Shown: positions 39,112-51,959 of the stretch, piece after piece
Layout: the number at the start of each line of letters is the position of its first letter
How positions within the stretch are numbered: position 1 is the first letter of the stretch
Notes under the pieces: generated by a model
Seen by the model: the letters and a program-made list of their open reading frames with translations, nothing else
Databases searched by the model: none
Told to the model about the DNA's origin: nothing
Program-made: the position numbers and the translations under genes
From: Druceiella hillmani
Taxonomy: Eukaryota; Arthropoda; Insecta; Lepidoptera; Hepialidae
DNA length: 64,000 nt
Direction of reading: 5' to 3'
Assembly (NCBI GenBank): GCA_039881145.1
Contig: JAYKKI010000151.1
Coordinates: forward strand, 186,001 to 250,000

Positions 39112-40130
39112 ATCAATTACTTTAAATTTGGAAAAAAATATGGATTGATCTAATTATACTCCATAGAAGTATGTCATCTAAATCTATCTGTAGCATCTTA
39201 GGTTATGATCACTATGAGAATACATAGAACAAGCGGACGAGACTGAATGGTATATGTTAGCAAGTACGTCAAATTCGAGCTTAAATGATCTTTCTCTTCG
39301 ATCCCATGATACGTTCAATACGTTTGGATTTGACATACTCGAGACACATTCAATGCAAGAGGTATATGGCAGAACTTAGAAAAAATATTTCACGATATTT
39401 GTTTAACGAGAATGGTTAAATAATTAAAATATTTGGTTATGACGAATTTAAATAGATAGGGAGGGAAGTTCACAGCAACGATTAAGATAGATATTTTAAA
39501 TGTACTAAATCTCAGTTGTACATTCTGTTGCATGTGTAACTAATAAAAAAGACACATTCACTCAATATATAGAACACATCATATTAATTTTTTTACAATG
39601 GCCATTTCAGTTTTTACGTATGTGTTAAGGAAATTAATTTTTCCTCCCTCATTATCATATATTATTTTTATTTTTTAGTTTCTTCTCTGCATGATATTGT
39701 AAATGTGGGAAAAACTATTTTTGTAATCAGCTTATTATTCTATGTCAAATGGTATTCACATCTTAAATTAAAAAATTTAAAATTTTTTCAGCCCAAACTG
39801 AATAACGAGAAAAATAACTTATATTTATTTGGATCCTATTCACGGTTTACGATGTTAGGAGATTTCATTCAATTTTGAAGTAAGCCTACTTATATCGTAA
39901 AACCTACTATAAATTACCTTTAAAGGTAGTTTATATACGAGTGTGTTAATTCTGGGAGTAATGTCGTGTAAATGAATTATGTGTGGGCTCTCAGTTTCAA
40001 TGAATTTATACAAGATGCACTTATATTGGAAATGTTAAAAATTGTTACGCGACTATTGTGATTTTATTCCAAAATCAGTGCTGCATAGAGACCAATCTTA
40101 TATATTTATAAGTTAAGGTGTCAGACTTCA
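39112..40130. other. AT-rich non-coding DNA
   Basis: No gene, RNA or repeat was recognised in this stretch. Confidence 0.45.
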
Positions 40131-40139
40131 GGAAACACA

Positions 40140-40430
40140 TTCCGTTTTACGTACATAAAGCAATCTGGTAAAAAGTTCGGGGTCAATGTGCGCAGTCGGG
40201 TCACGTCGAATGTAATTGGCAACAGGATATAAATTAAATTCGTCCTACAGCCATTATGTGAACAACATTTTTTATAATATTACGTCGAACATTCCTTCCC
40301 GAACAACAAAGGGATCAAAGCGAACACATTTAAATAAGTAACGATATTATGCTTGGCGAAATTATGTTATTCATGATAAGGAGGCGAATTCTAAAAGTTC
40401 ATGAATAAAATGGATGTAAAATGAGAAAAA
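40140..40430 (+). mobile_element. Short third copy of the A/B repeat (copy C)
   Basis: Aligns with A 4410-4690 and B 26720-26970: TAAAGCAATC(T/C)GGTAA, the G-T-C-A/G-A-TGT-block, GGGTCACGT/GGATCACGT, the CAGCCATTA block, ACAACAAAGGGATCAA and ATGAATAAAATGGATG all occur in order. It ends soon after ATGGATGTAAAAT, near the point where B has its internal junction. This makes that site a recurrent breakpoint or a true element end. Confidence 0.75.
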
Positions 40431-40439
40431 CATACAGAA

Positions 40440-41420
40440 GTTTATTTAAGTTTTGCCTCCGGATTAGAGATTCAATATATTGTGAAACTTTAATCCGATA
40501 TGGAAAAATATCAGAATCATTTTAACCTTCCGGGTATATTTAGATAGGTAAAGTAACGATCGATGGAAATAAAAGTTCAAAAAGGCCATCAAGAGTCTAT
40601 GAAATTTAATGTGTTGAGATTTTAACAATACATGATATGTTATAAAAATAACGGCGCTATTTAATAAAAAAGAAATGTATAAGAACTCGCCAATTAATGT
40701 TGCTTGAAAGTTGGTTTTAGGCTGTTCAATATCATTGAATCATGAAGCTGGTTTTCAAACTTACATTCTTAGCTTCTTCTAATAGATTCGGAAACAATCG
40801 GGAGTAAATGTTTCATTCAACCATACACAAATAAAAGTGTTTTAAAAGACTACTAAAAATTTGTTTATGTCTTTTGTGAAAATTTTTAATAAAAATAAAC
40901 ATATAATTAAATAATTTATTTAAATACATAATGAAGCATAAAATATTTTCAAGAATAAATTCAAAAACACCTATACAATATATGCAGTAAAATATATTCA
41001 ATTAGGAAAGATGATATTTAGTTCGAATTTACATTCTAAATTCCTTTGTTTTTCCTATTGGGGGCTTAATTGGCTGAAACTTATTGATCTACACGCAAAA
41101 AATATATTGACTCAAAAGAAATTGAAGCTGCCTTAAGTGTTGATATATAAACCGAGTACGTATTTATACTGATAGTTTCCATTCTATTTTCACAATCTTC
41201 CGTTGCCATTTTATGCTACTAGTGTTCTTTTTGACAGGTTAGTGTTCTTTTTATGGTTATTATTGTCTTCCAGTTCTCTATAAAACTAAGAAGTTTTCGC
41301 TTTCTGTAACGTAACATGGGAATGAAAAGAGTTTTCTAAAAAAATCCTTTAAAACTTGTTAAAATTTTATAGGAGTCATGACGAAAACGTATTTAGTACA
41401 AAATAAATGTATAAGAATTC
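40440..41420. other. AT-rich non-coding DNA
   Basis: Nothing recognised. A GTTCTTTTT-TAGTGTTCTTTTT direct repeat at 41220-41255 is the only local pattern. Confidence 0.45.
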
Positions 41421-41427
41421 GCCTCGA

Positions 41428-42050
41428 CTTTAGAAAAATAAATTACACAAAAGTTCCGCAGATAAGCTGCTTTGAATATTTATTTAAATAACTTCGACCA
41501 GATCGAAGGAAAATTAAACTATACAGAAATAAATATCTAAATGAAAAATTCTATAATGTAGAAGTATTTGAACACCGGATTTATTAATTAAACAAGTAGA
41601 ACGTATAAAATTTAGTGAAAACAGAAAAGTACTTTCACATTTTCATGAATTTTTATTTTGGAATACTAAAAACAATATTCCATTTCAGTTCAGCTTATAC
41701 TCGCAAATTAATTACCTGTTGCAAATTCCTCTCCAAATATTCTACTTTAGAAAAATATATTACACAAAGTTAATAGTTTCGCACATAAACCGCTTTGAAT
41801 ATTTATGTAAATAACTTTGACAAGATGGACGGAAAAGTAAACTACAGAGAAATAAATTTCTAAATGAAATATTCTATAATATAGAATAATTTTAACACCG
41901 GATTTAGTAATTAAGATAGTAGAACGTATAAAACTTAGTGAAAACAGAAAAGTACTTTTACATTTTCATGAATTTTTATTTTGGAATATTAAAAACTATA
42001 TTCCATTTCCGGTTGCAATTTCCCCTGCAAATATTCTCTGAGAACTAGGG
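41428..42050 (+). repeat. Two-unit tandem duplication of about 317 bp
   Basis: Unit 1 starts at 41428 and unit 2 at 41745, both with CTTTAGAAAAATA. Long shared stretches include AGTGAAAACAGAAAAGTACTTT, CATTTTCATGAATTTTTATT and GCTTTGAATATTTAT. The units are highly similar, so this is among the younger duplications in the window. No coding frame spans a unit. Confidence 0.9.
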
Positions 42051-44173
42051 TCGAAAACTAGATTCTCATCTGCAGCGGGAATTGACGGTATACATTATAG
42101 AGTAACAGACATGTTAATTATTCTGAAATGTGTAAATTTTGATTTAGGGCTTTACACTATATTTTCAAAAAAATTATTTTTATTTCTCCTCAATATCTCT
42201 CAACAAATTTTACCGTAAATTAAAAATTTTATCGCAATAAGTTCTACACTAGTTAAACATATTAAAAAAGTTTTACGCAAGTACATCTTTCAGTTTGACA
42301 TATACTTAATATTCGGTTATTTCCAATTTCATCCAATATTCGTTCCTCACTTTCGTCAACATTTATCATTGTGAAACGCTCTGTAAAGCCGATCCTTGAT
42401 ATTTTGCCTCTCAAAAAGGATATGTGTAGTCTGACAAAGATTCAATGGTAAGGAGGTCGAGAAATGCCTCGTGCAATACCATAATATTAATGCAACCTGA
42501 TATACTCATGCGGTGAATGAAGAACTCATGCGGGGTTTTGGACCATGGCAGGTAAATCAATTTAAATCTCTTTGCAACAACCCACAATCTATTAACAAGC
42601 TTAGGAATTATTTCTGATACATCATTCCAAATTAGAATCACAAAACAAATACAGTAACCGTTGTCAAAACAATAAGAATGCATAAACAATAAGATAGCAA
42701 GCGAAAGGCGAACAACTGAACTAAAGGATAAAATGAAAACAACATTGATTTTCACCACTTTAATTATGATTTTCTCTCCAGTTTTCGTTCACTATTAGTA
42801 AATTCATTCATACACCCAGCAAATCCAAATAAGTCTACGGTTATTATTCACTCTGGTAAGATTCTAGAAACAGATCAAGTTTCCTTCAAAACCGTTTATA
42901 AATCTTATGGAGATAATTACTGGTTTCTCATTTTATATTTTCTTTTCTTTCGCTTGTGCCATCAAAAATGGTCAAACGAAACAAATTCTAATTCAGATTT
43001 TTTTTATTTCTCGGTAATTTGCAAAATTATCTATTTTCAAAATATTCCTACGCTGAGGTTTTTTCAGAATTTTCCCAATTTACGAGTATATAATATTAAT
43101 TATAGGATTTGAGACAATTTGTACGTTCCTGTTTATTACACTGCCATGTACAGTGAGATTTTTAAAACTGAACTAGCACTTTTTTTAAATTACATATTTC
43201 AAAGAAATATTTAATATTTTAGAACATTTTCGTTTCGGTACCTAATAATAGTCAATAAGTAATAACCACATTCATAAACCATATTTCCATCAAATTTGTA
43301 TAATTGTCCCCTACATAATCTCAATATAGAGTCAATTAAGGTCAGTGGAAGTATGAACAATTTATAAATATTTAAAATAATGCATAACCTCTAAACTGTG
43401 CTCGTTTGCACAAATTATTTACGTTAAATTAATTGCTAAGTATCCATTTTATTAAGTTTTTTGTTAGAATACTGACTCAGAGACTAATATAAAAATGACA
43501 GGAATATCTATATGTTATGGAGAGTTGAAAGTTTTTTCACGTTAGAGCAGAAATTTTCTTGTAAATGTACTTTATACAATTGTTATTCTTTATGTTACAA
43601 TTTTTATGTTAGTATAAAAAAAATTTGTCAATCGTTTTATGTCTTGCAAGTACACAACTATCTTTTCCGAATTTTCTTATTTGTACACAAATTAGTTGAT
43701 TTCAATTTAGTTTCGAAATCAATCTGTTCTAAATTTTGATATTTTTTTTCGATTGCGATACTCTTTGGTACTCTCAAAAAAGTGATTGTGAGGTTTTGGT
43801 CTTCGTATTTGCACTAGCTGCTTGATACCATTTTTAAAATATAAGATGGATAACTAATACTAATATTTTGAGATCCGTTGCAAATTTGCCAAATTATTAC
43901 AAAAACATAGAAATAAATTTTATGTGATGTAATCTTAATAAATTTTAGACTACAGTCCTCATTATATTATAAATGTACAATTTAATATTTATGTCTTTGT
44001 GGACGGTGAAATGTTTGATTAAATTATCATTAACATTTCTTTAAATTAATGAACGGTTCTTAAATGACAAATTTAATTTGACTTTTCGTAAGCAGGAGGG
44101 TTATTTTTCTTTCTTCTTTTATAAAGGATTCGAAATATATATTAAATATTAAGGCAATTTCGTTACAAAAAAA
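42051..44173. other. AT-rich non-coding DNA
   Basis: A 115-codon minus-strand frame (42758-42411) begins with a hydrophobic stretch that could resemble a signal peptide or membrane segment. I recognise no family, and its flanks show nothing that supports a gene. A 75-codon plus frame at 43512-43739 is also unrecognised. Confidence 0.4.
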
Positions 44174-44178
44174 ATATG

Positions 44179-44237
<59 letters not shown>
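44174..44237. repeat. (TA)n microsatellite
   Basis: Pure TA array of about 31 units. Confidence 0.95.
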
Positions 44238-44241
<4 letters not shown>

Positions 44242-44721
44242 TAATGTTTTCTCGATTCCTACTCTTATGTTGTATGATATTATGTTTTTTGTATAATAAC
44301 ACTATGAATGCAGTTTAGTACAAGGAACTTTTCGACAATTTTTTTGATGCCATCTCAATGAATATACATTAACAATGACATATCTTAAAAAAAATTGTAT
44401 CTGACGATTTAGTTTATGATGGAATAGGTTTTAACCTTGCTAATTCCCTGTTATTTGACTTTTTTTATCGCTAACCACTTTTTACACAATTAAAAGTGTA
44501 ATTTCTTATGAATTATTAAGGCTTAAAGCCTTAAAAAAAGTAAGTAAATTTAATTATTAAAATGGGTTTTTTTTTGTATATTTTGTGGCATTCTTTTCAT
44601 TTTGTAGTTGCCTAATTTTTAAATATATTTTAAATTTGCATACTGTTTATTATTATATTATTAATTTAATTAACAACAAACATTTTAATGTTGATAATAT
44701 TTATTGTTGATTATTTAAATT

Positions 44722-44842
44722 TAGCCCAACCCAGTCCAGTCCTGGCTGGGCTGCATTTGGCTGGGTTGGGTTGGGCTCGTCTAGGCTGAGCTAGGCTGAG
44801 CTGAGCTGGACTGCACTGGGTTGGGCTGTTCTGGGCTGTACT
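44722..44842 (+). repeat. Degenerate GGGCT/GAGCT pentamer array
   Basis: About 120 bp built from five-base units such as GGGCT, GGGTT, GAGCT and GGACT. At its left edge the complementary orientation appears (AGCCCAACCCA at 44722, matching TGGGTTGGGCT at 44767), so an 11-bp inverted repeat is included. It is a GC-rich island in very AT-rich DNA. Confidence 0.85.
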
Positions 44843-45489
44843 TAGGCTTTTGCTTGTACATTCGAAATATTTATACCAAATTAACACTTTTTATTGAAAT
44901 AATTTTTGGAACAAAAAATTTTTTTTAAATTATTTTTTATTTTCTCTGAAATGACCGTAGCTACATATGATGTTTAATTTTTTAAACATAGTTGTAATTT
45001 TTTTTTAAAAATTGAATACTAAAATTATTTTATTTGAAATTTTATAATAATGGTAAATTCAAAAGTTGATGGTTTAAAAAAAAACATAATTTACAAATTA
45101 AAAATTTGAAGATAGTGAAAGATATTAAGTTGGTATCATTGATAATTTTCTTACTTGACATTTAAGAAGACATTGTGAGAAATTATATTTTTTAAAGTAA
45201 TTTAACATAAATTTTTATCTTTATGTAATTTCAATAAATTCCACTTATTCCTTTGTGTGTGTCAAGTATATAATGTCTAACGATAAATTAATTGTTAACT
45301 TAGTAACAAATTGGCAAAAAATATACAAAACTATTTACATATTTCTTGTGAGTATTTTTTTTACAAATGTCGTTTTTAATGTGTGTACTTTCATACTATA
45401 CCAAAGAAATTACGAAATATCCCTGGTACTAAAGTACATTTGTTCTAATTCATTCACTTGTTCTATAATGACATATATAAAATAATAAA

Positions 45490-45720
45490 TTGATGTATCT
45501 TTGCATTGATAAAATACAGTCTTTTGTAATATTCTGTATGTAGGGTAGGGCGGGGCTAAAAGTTTGGTGTGTAAGAGGGAAGTGAGAGGTGAGAACGTTG
45601 CATCGAGTCGCCAGTCATTGCAGTAGTTGAAATCTTAATAAATAAAAGTAAAAGAAGTGTTTCGTTTTATTTATCTCTAAAATTTACACTGAATGTTAAG
45701 GAGATCTTAGGGTAAGTGTA
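45490..45720. other. Possible LTR-like fragment
   Basis: A G-rich segment (45540-45600) is followed by a CATTGCAGTAGTTGAAATC stretch, an AATAAATAAA signal and AAGTGTTTCGTTTTATTTATC. The layout resembles the R/U5 part of an insect copia-type LTR. There is no second copy, no primer-binding site and no adjacent coding part, so this is a guess from layout alone. Confidence 0.2.
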
Positions 45721-45921
45721 TGTTGAAGCTCTATTATATCCACAATTAATAAACGACAATAAAATGTTGTTAACCTTTTTGTTTTATAACTTTGTAATTT
45801 ACTGGATGTAGATATAGATCAAGAAGCAGAGTGATGGGCTTCTTACCAAGCAAGATGACTTTTTGCTCGATATATTTTATTGAAATGATATGTTTAATAA
45901 ATGGTGCCTATTTTTTTTAGG

Positions 45922-46333
45922 ATGCGTAATTAAGAACTAAGCACACGCAGAGGGACTACACCAATACATATTATGAAATTGGCTGCAAACAAGGTCATTA
46001 AAGGTGAGAAACTATGTGTAGCTGCAAAATATTACAATGTTTATAGGAATTCCTTGAAAATATTTATCGCGCGTTTTAAAAAAGATCTAAATAACATATG
46101 TTTTGTATATGTAGCTACGCTGCAAGTTTTTACTGAAGGCCAAGAGAAGAGTTTAGGCGATTATTTGCGTATTCGAGCTCAAATGTGTAATAGACTAAAG
46201 CCTAAAGAAGTGCGCGCTTAGCATACGACAGCACTATTAAATCAGCAATTACTATACCTAATTCCTGGTAAGAGAATAATATGGCGTGCAAAGACTGGAT
46301 GATACGTTTAATGTTGAATGAAGCAGAATTTGT
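45922..46333 (+). pseudogene. Pogo-like (HTH_psq/CENP-B type) transposase remnant, N-terminal part
   Basis: Frame from the ATG at 45922: M-R-N, a stop at 45931 where the family usually has an aromatic residue, then RRGTTPIHIMKLAANK, VAAKYYNVYRNSLK (the Psq helix-turn-helix) and a linker. FTEGQEKSLGDYL follows, then L-K-P-K-E-V-R, matching the start of the CENP-B/Tc5-type second DNA-binding domain. A one-base frameshift at about 46216-46220 moves to L-A-Y-D-S and I-P-N-S-W, a stop at 46269 and MACKDWM (the usual M-A-G-K-D-W motif). Similarity fades by about 46333, and no DDE catalytic domain follows in the next kilobase. The start is preceded directly by a T-rich stretch ending in TTTTTTTTAG. 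It could be a cut-down pogo copy. Confidence 0.75.
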
Positions 46334-47234
46334 TGACATTAAGTACTTGATTTTAGGACATATGGGTCTTTGTGTAAAAATTGGGACTATTAATCCCGCG
46401 ATACCCTACTTCAACACAAACTCCGAGTATTTACAAATTTCCGCCCTGTTGTCTCTAATCACATTTTATAATCTGAACAGATTAATTTAGAAAACTGATT
46501 TTGCATAATTTTTGTGTAAATTAAATCAAAATAAAATATTGAAATGTTTCTTTTCTTAAAACTTATATGTACTCGGTTAACCGCGTTAGAAAATAAATTT
46601 TACTCTATCGAGTGCATTGTATTATACAATAAAATTTCATAATTTAATTAATTTAAATATATAAATACTATATCAATTTGATAATTCCCGTAGATAATAT
46701 GTAATAGGATCTAATCTAAAAAAACTGTAAAAAATGCTTGTTTTGTAAAAAATTGCAAAATAAAGCTAAAAAGTTGAGAATAATCCTGCATGTTTAAATT
46801 ACCCTCCTAAATAACGCAAAGTTTTTGACAACCTCCAATCTTAAATGTAAATAATTTACAATACTCGTAATTTCTTTATTCTCTTGTACATTACGTATAT
46901 TATATTCCTATAATTCCTTAATAATGTAAGTAGTAAAGAGATTATTAGTTCTGCACATATCTCATAGAAATTATTTACATAAATATGGAGAACAGTAGCC
47001 TATCCAATTATGTTTATTATATTTTGACAACCTAACTTTACTTTTATATTCATGAAAGAAAGTTATATTAATCTTTTGAAATTTTAAGTGATTACCATTA
47101 AAATATATCTTAAGTCATGTTTAAAAAATTTAAAGCCAATACAAAATAACTAAAATAAATATCCCATGAAGGAAATAATTTTACTTCCCTGCACATACAT
47201 GCGTTTCAACCCATCCCACCTTGCAGACATTAAG
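46334..47234. other. AT-rich non-coding DNA
   Basis: Nothing recognised; the frame to 46490 after the pogo remnant is not similar to the transposase catalytic domain. Confidence 0.45.
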
Positions 47235-47460
47235 CTAAACTTAAGACATATCACAATGTCACATTACACTTGAGTCTGTCAATAAAGATTTCATGAGCGA
47301 GCGACGCTACGCGCTTACATAGGTGCTCGGCTCCAGTCTTGGAGAGGATTTGGAGTTCGTTTTACAGGAGTCAATCTGGACTTAGCGGATAACGTTGCGT
47401 CGAGATACGCCTTTGCGAGGATGTCGACGAGTGGTATGTATCTGGAATGATACTGATAGT
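47235..47460. repeat. Dispersed repeat G, copy G2
   Basis: Second copy of the 31093-31300 repeat, same orientation, without the adjoining TA array. The 74-codon minus frame beginning at 47606 runs into it but is not kept in G1. Confidence 0.8.
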
Positions 47461-48534
47461 AAAACATCTGGCTGTAAGGTGGTACAAACGATCGAGTAAT
47501 CCATTATTGTGAGCATGTTCGTATTTTCCAGTGTAGAGAATAAGAGAACTATGGTCGTATTATTTAAACGTATAGCTGGATCTGGACTGCATATACATGT
47601 TGTCATCGGTGGAATAAATTAGAAAATAACTATGGATGGAGTTGCATTTGTTAATATTTTTCATTTTTTACAAAATTATGTAATTTACCTAAACCTCAAT
47701 ATTTACATTAGTAATAGAACTAGTTTTACATTTATTTAATACATTTTATATAAGCCTAAATTTAACATATATTGCGTAATAATAGAAAAAAAACTTTAAA
47801 AAGAAAATTAATTTTGCGGATCGCAAGCTTGGTTAATAACTAAAATGAAATATATTCAGATAAAGCAATTTCTTGAGCCGACCTGGATTAATATTAATAA
47901 GATACATTTATTACTTGGTCTCTAGGTGAGAGACCTATTATTCATAACGGTTTAAACGATCTGAACATCTGTTATTTTTCATTTATCCACGTCTTGTATG
48001 TATTTATATACTATGATGATTAAAAGTATGTCAGTATTCAAACCTTACAGATAAATCTAGATATATTTCATCTACTAGATTATTTACCAAGAAATTAATC
48101 TTTCTGAAAACTATATTACCTTATGAATCTTAGTTTTTTTTATGGGTACTTAGTTTAGACCTATGAACTTAAATTATGTGAGTGAATTTGTTACATACGC
48201 ATGAAGTTTATTTATTTAGCGTTTGATTTTTTAATTATTTATTTTATTTTTATGTAGTAATTATATTGCTTTACTGTGATAATTGAGTAGGTTTGTATTT
48301 ATTTTATGTTGTAACTGAACAGCTGTGCACTGCAGAAACGGTTTTAAATGCACTCAGTACAATCAATATCGTGTCAAACGTATGACAAACAAGAATGACT
48401 CATTTGAAAAAAGAACTATTTTCAATGAACATCCTATCAGTCCTTTCGTTTTTTTCAATATAAATTAAAACGAAGGAGCTCAGTTAAAAGTAGGTAATAT
48501 CTATCATACTATTTGCAATATTTTTATTTTTTGA
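47461..48534. other. AT-rich non-coding DNA
   Basis: No gene or repeat recognised. Confidence 0.45.
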
Positions 48535-48900
48535 AAGTAAATATATGGCCTAATATAACTTTTAAACGCACATATTTCAAAAAAATGTATAATTCCACAT
48601 AAATTTAGAAATCATTGCATTTTGCAATTTTTCCTTTACTTTTGCTATAATACCTCCCATTATACTGATTTTCAGAATTGTGGGTTGACCGGAATACCTT
48701 ATAGGTTTTGATAATCAGTGAGTAAGACCATGGTATAAATAAAAAAATATTGCCTACTATATCTTTTACAGGCATATATTTAAAAAAAAAGAGTAATTCT
48801 ACATAAAATTATAAATCCTTAACTTTTGGATTTTTCTCTTTAGTTCTGCTGTAAAATATTCCATTATGCCAACTTCCAAGATTGTAATTTTATAAGATGT
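48535..48900 (+). repeat. Two-unit tandem duplication of about 200 bp
   Basis: Unit 1 (about 48540-48690) and unit 2 (about 48745-48890) share in order a TGGCCTAATATAACTTTTAAACGCA / TGCCTACTATATCTTTTACAGGCA block, CATATTT, AATTC(C/T)ACATAAA, a CTTTT-GCT-TAA-AT block and CCATTAT. They are clearly diverged. Confidence 0.65.
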
Positions 48901-49235
48901 ATCCTGTAAATGTGTTTTTGTTGTATGAACCAAACATTTTGAAATTTGTACAGCAATGTATACGTTATATATACTTATGTTAAAATTAAGTAGTGGTATG
49001 GTGAATGGTCTATGATAATTAAATTAATATACTTTCAATCATACATCGATTAATCGGACCACAATTTTTTATGTATTCGACTGCGTGCTGTGATGATTTT
49101 GTGTCTATTAACAATATTAATTAAACATTATTCTCATATTTTCATATAAGTTATAAATGTCTGGTAAGGTCACAACCACTAAGAGTCGCGTTTTATTCGT
49201 TGTGAACCTTGACTACTTTTTAATATATGTTGTAT

Positions 49236-49319
<84 letters not shown>

Positions 49320-49345
49320 TATATATATATATATATATATATACA
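49236..49345. repeat. (TA)n microsatellite
   Basis: About 110 bp of TA with one AA and one GTAC interruption. Confidence 0.95.
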
Positions 49346-50575
49346 TTTTTTTTTGGTTCTTTTTTTGTTTTTTAAATTTGTTGTTTTTGAATTAATAGGT
49401 TTAATTTCTTCATTCGATTAAATTCAACCTCTTTTTATTGCGAAAAACTATTTATTTTCCACCTTCTAGCTCACAATCCGGTAAACGAAGATTTTGAATT
49501 ACGTTTTTGCCCTGTATGTCTGATCTCCTAAATCGATACGATAAAGTCAGCGGTTAAAAGTACATCAACCAATTTTTGTATGGCACTCTTACTTTTTTCC
49601 GTTGATTTGAAACATTAACCTTAACCTTTTGGTGAATATTTCAGTTTAATTTAAGTTATATTATGGCTAAGATTGCATTTAAACGTTTTTATTTTGAGTA
49701 TTGTTACGTCGAAGTTTCTGGAATCATTCGTCATAGTTTTAGTCACATATCCATACCTTTTGAAGACATCTATTTGGAAAGTTGATAAATTTTGCCTAGC
49801 CTAACTTCAAGTAGGTTTCGGAAATGTTGGCATCTGAAACTTTATAATTATCACAATTAATCAATAATTATTTCTTCATATTGCTGAGTATAGGTCGAAG
49901 CACGTACTTATTTTATCTTAATAATCTACAAGTAATTGACATATTGTGACATTTTTAGTTGGTAGCGATAATTGTACCTGATTTAGATTCGTAAAGCGTT
50001 GAAAAGTCGAGTGAAATATTAAATAACATGAAAGCGCGCAATAGTTAAATTAATCACTTAACTGATGAATATGTCTTCCTTCATAAGCGCAGTTACGTAA
50101 GTGAGAGAAATTAAGGGAGAATGGATTAGTAAAAATAAACTAGTAGAGGGTGATATTTATATCAAATGATATTCTTTTCATTTTAATGTATTTTAATTGC
50201 TTTTGGAAAAATGTGGAAAACGCTTTTCTTTACGTGCATACACAATAAAATTTCGTTAGGAATTTTTTAAAACTCAAAACCAATTTGAACAAGTTTCCAA
50301 ATTAATTTTTCGTCTTTTTTGTTCGCGCGTTTTCCTAATTAAATAATAATTTGATTTTAGCATTTTATTTGTAAATAAAATGTATCAGACTTTGATTCAT
50401 TAATAAACGTAATTACTAATATATATTGCTTGTTCCTAATAGGTTTAAGAAGATTAATACAAAATTTTATAATTTTATTAAGTGTAGAGAAAGATTTATT
50501 TCTGTACGCCTCTAATAACTTTAGAGTAAATATTAAACCCTACACTACTTTATTTTATTAGAAAAGTGAATTATC
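49346..50575. other. AT-rich non-coding DNA
   Basis: No gene or repeat recognised. Confidence 0.45.
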
Positions 50576-50614
50576 ATCCCATCCAAAAATGTTAAATACA
50601 TTTTTGGATGGGAT
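50576..50614. repeat. Perfect hairpin, 17-bp arms, 5-nt loop
   Basis: 50576-50592 and 50598-50614 are exact reverse complements. Confidence 0.92.
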
Positions 50615-51826
50615 TTAGCCAGCTGTTCGCAGTTGTGTTCATAACAAAAACATCACAAAATCTGCCCAAAAAATTACAAGATCACAATGAAACTATTATT
50701 TTATAAAGATAATAAGTAATTTTTTCTACAAAGTAATTATTTTAGTCTTAAGTTAGAATTCTCAAATTCAGATCTGAAGAGGTTTAAACAAATTTTCAAC
50801 AAGTGCACAAGTGTATGCCATGGAAATATTATGTGATAAATCCTTGTATCCTATAAATGAGTAACATTAACAGCCTAAAATGATTTCTATTTATCGTAAT
50901 ACGTATTACATGGTTCGTTAAGCTTCTTAAGGATACTCATCGTGAGCAATAGCGCATTCAAGTAGAAGAATGTACATAAACTTTGTCGCTCCGAAAGTGC
51001 TCATCCACTGGAAGCAATTTTTTAAGTATCATCAAGAGTTTTATAAGAGTTAGGTTACTGTTAGGAAGAAATTTTAAAAATTCCTCAATTTTGGTAAATA
51101 TTCTCCTGAAGTGTTATCGTCCTAAAAGTAGATAACGTGGAATACAATATGTTAAAGTCGTGGTGTATGTTAACAGCTTTTCATTATTGATTATAGATTT
51201 TTTTTCTTATACCTATTAGAATTGACTTTTCTTTGTCTTATGAAAATAAATATTTGTAAATAATTTAATTTAAAAAATCTTGTAATCTCTAATCAATAAG
51301 GGGCTTAATTAAAAAAAATTGTAATCAGTCTGAGCGTACATACTTATGGAAATAAGCTACTAAAATAAACTTTTTTAATACATTTATCAGCCATAAAAAA
51401 ATACATAAAAATTTAACTATCTTTTGCATTACCTTGAAAGTAATTTTTTCCATTCCTTATGAGCTTGAAATAAAGTGTTCAATCTCTAATAATATTGAAA
51501 TCTTACTACTATCACGAAAGTCATAAAGCATATCGACCATTTTTTTAAATTTATTTACGATTGTTTAAAATTACTATTCAGATAGCTTCTTTCTTGCCTT
51601 CAGGATAAATTAGTGTTTTTGCTTTTAACTTATGAATTGAACCATATTCCTTCAAATTTAAATACACTTCTAATTTAATAGCCTGAACAATATCTCCAGC
51701 ATAACATTGACTCCAGCACGTTTTTGATTGGTATTTGATATCGAATCTTACTGCCATGATATATAACTTATTAATTCTATCAGACGAAACTAGATAAAAT
51801 TCACTTTTATCGTTCCATAAAATTCC
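50615..51826. other. AT-rich non-coding DNA
   Basis: No gene or repeat recognised. Confidence 0.45.
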
Positions 51827-51955
51827 ATAGCATCCTAAACTCTACAGTTTGTGCTAATTTGTAAATACAATTTACTGTTTCCTGATCGTAGAAGTTACAA
51901 GAGATTTCTTTTTGAATTCCAGAGCATCCTAAGCTCTACACTTTGTGCTAATTTG
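51827..51955 (+). repeat. Direct repeat of 37 bp, 92 bp apart
   Basis: 51827-51863 and 51919-51955 differ at only three positions. The second copy falls in a 62-codon minus frame that I do not recognise. Confidence 0.85.
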
Positions 51956-51959
51956 AGTT

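Noticed and set aside
42411..42758. 115-codon minus-strand frame with a hydrophobic start
   Set aside because: No family recognised, no supporting flanks or second exon, and one such frame in 64 kb is compatible with chance.
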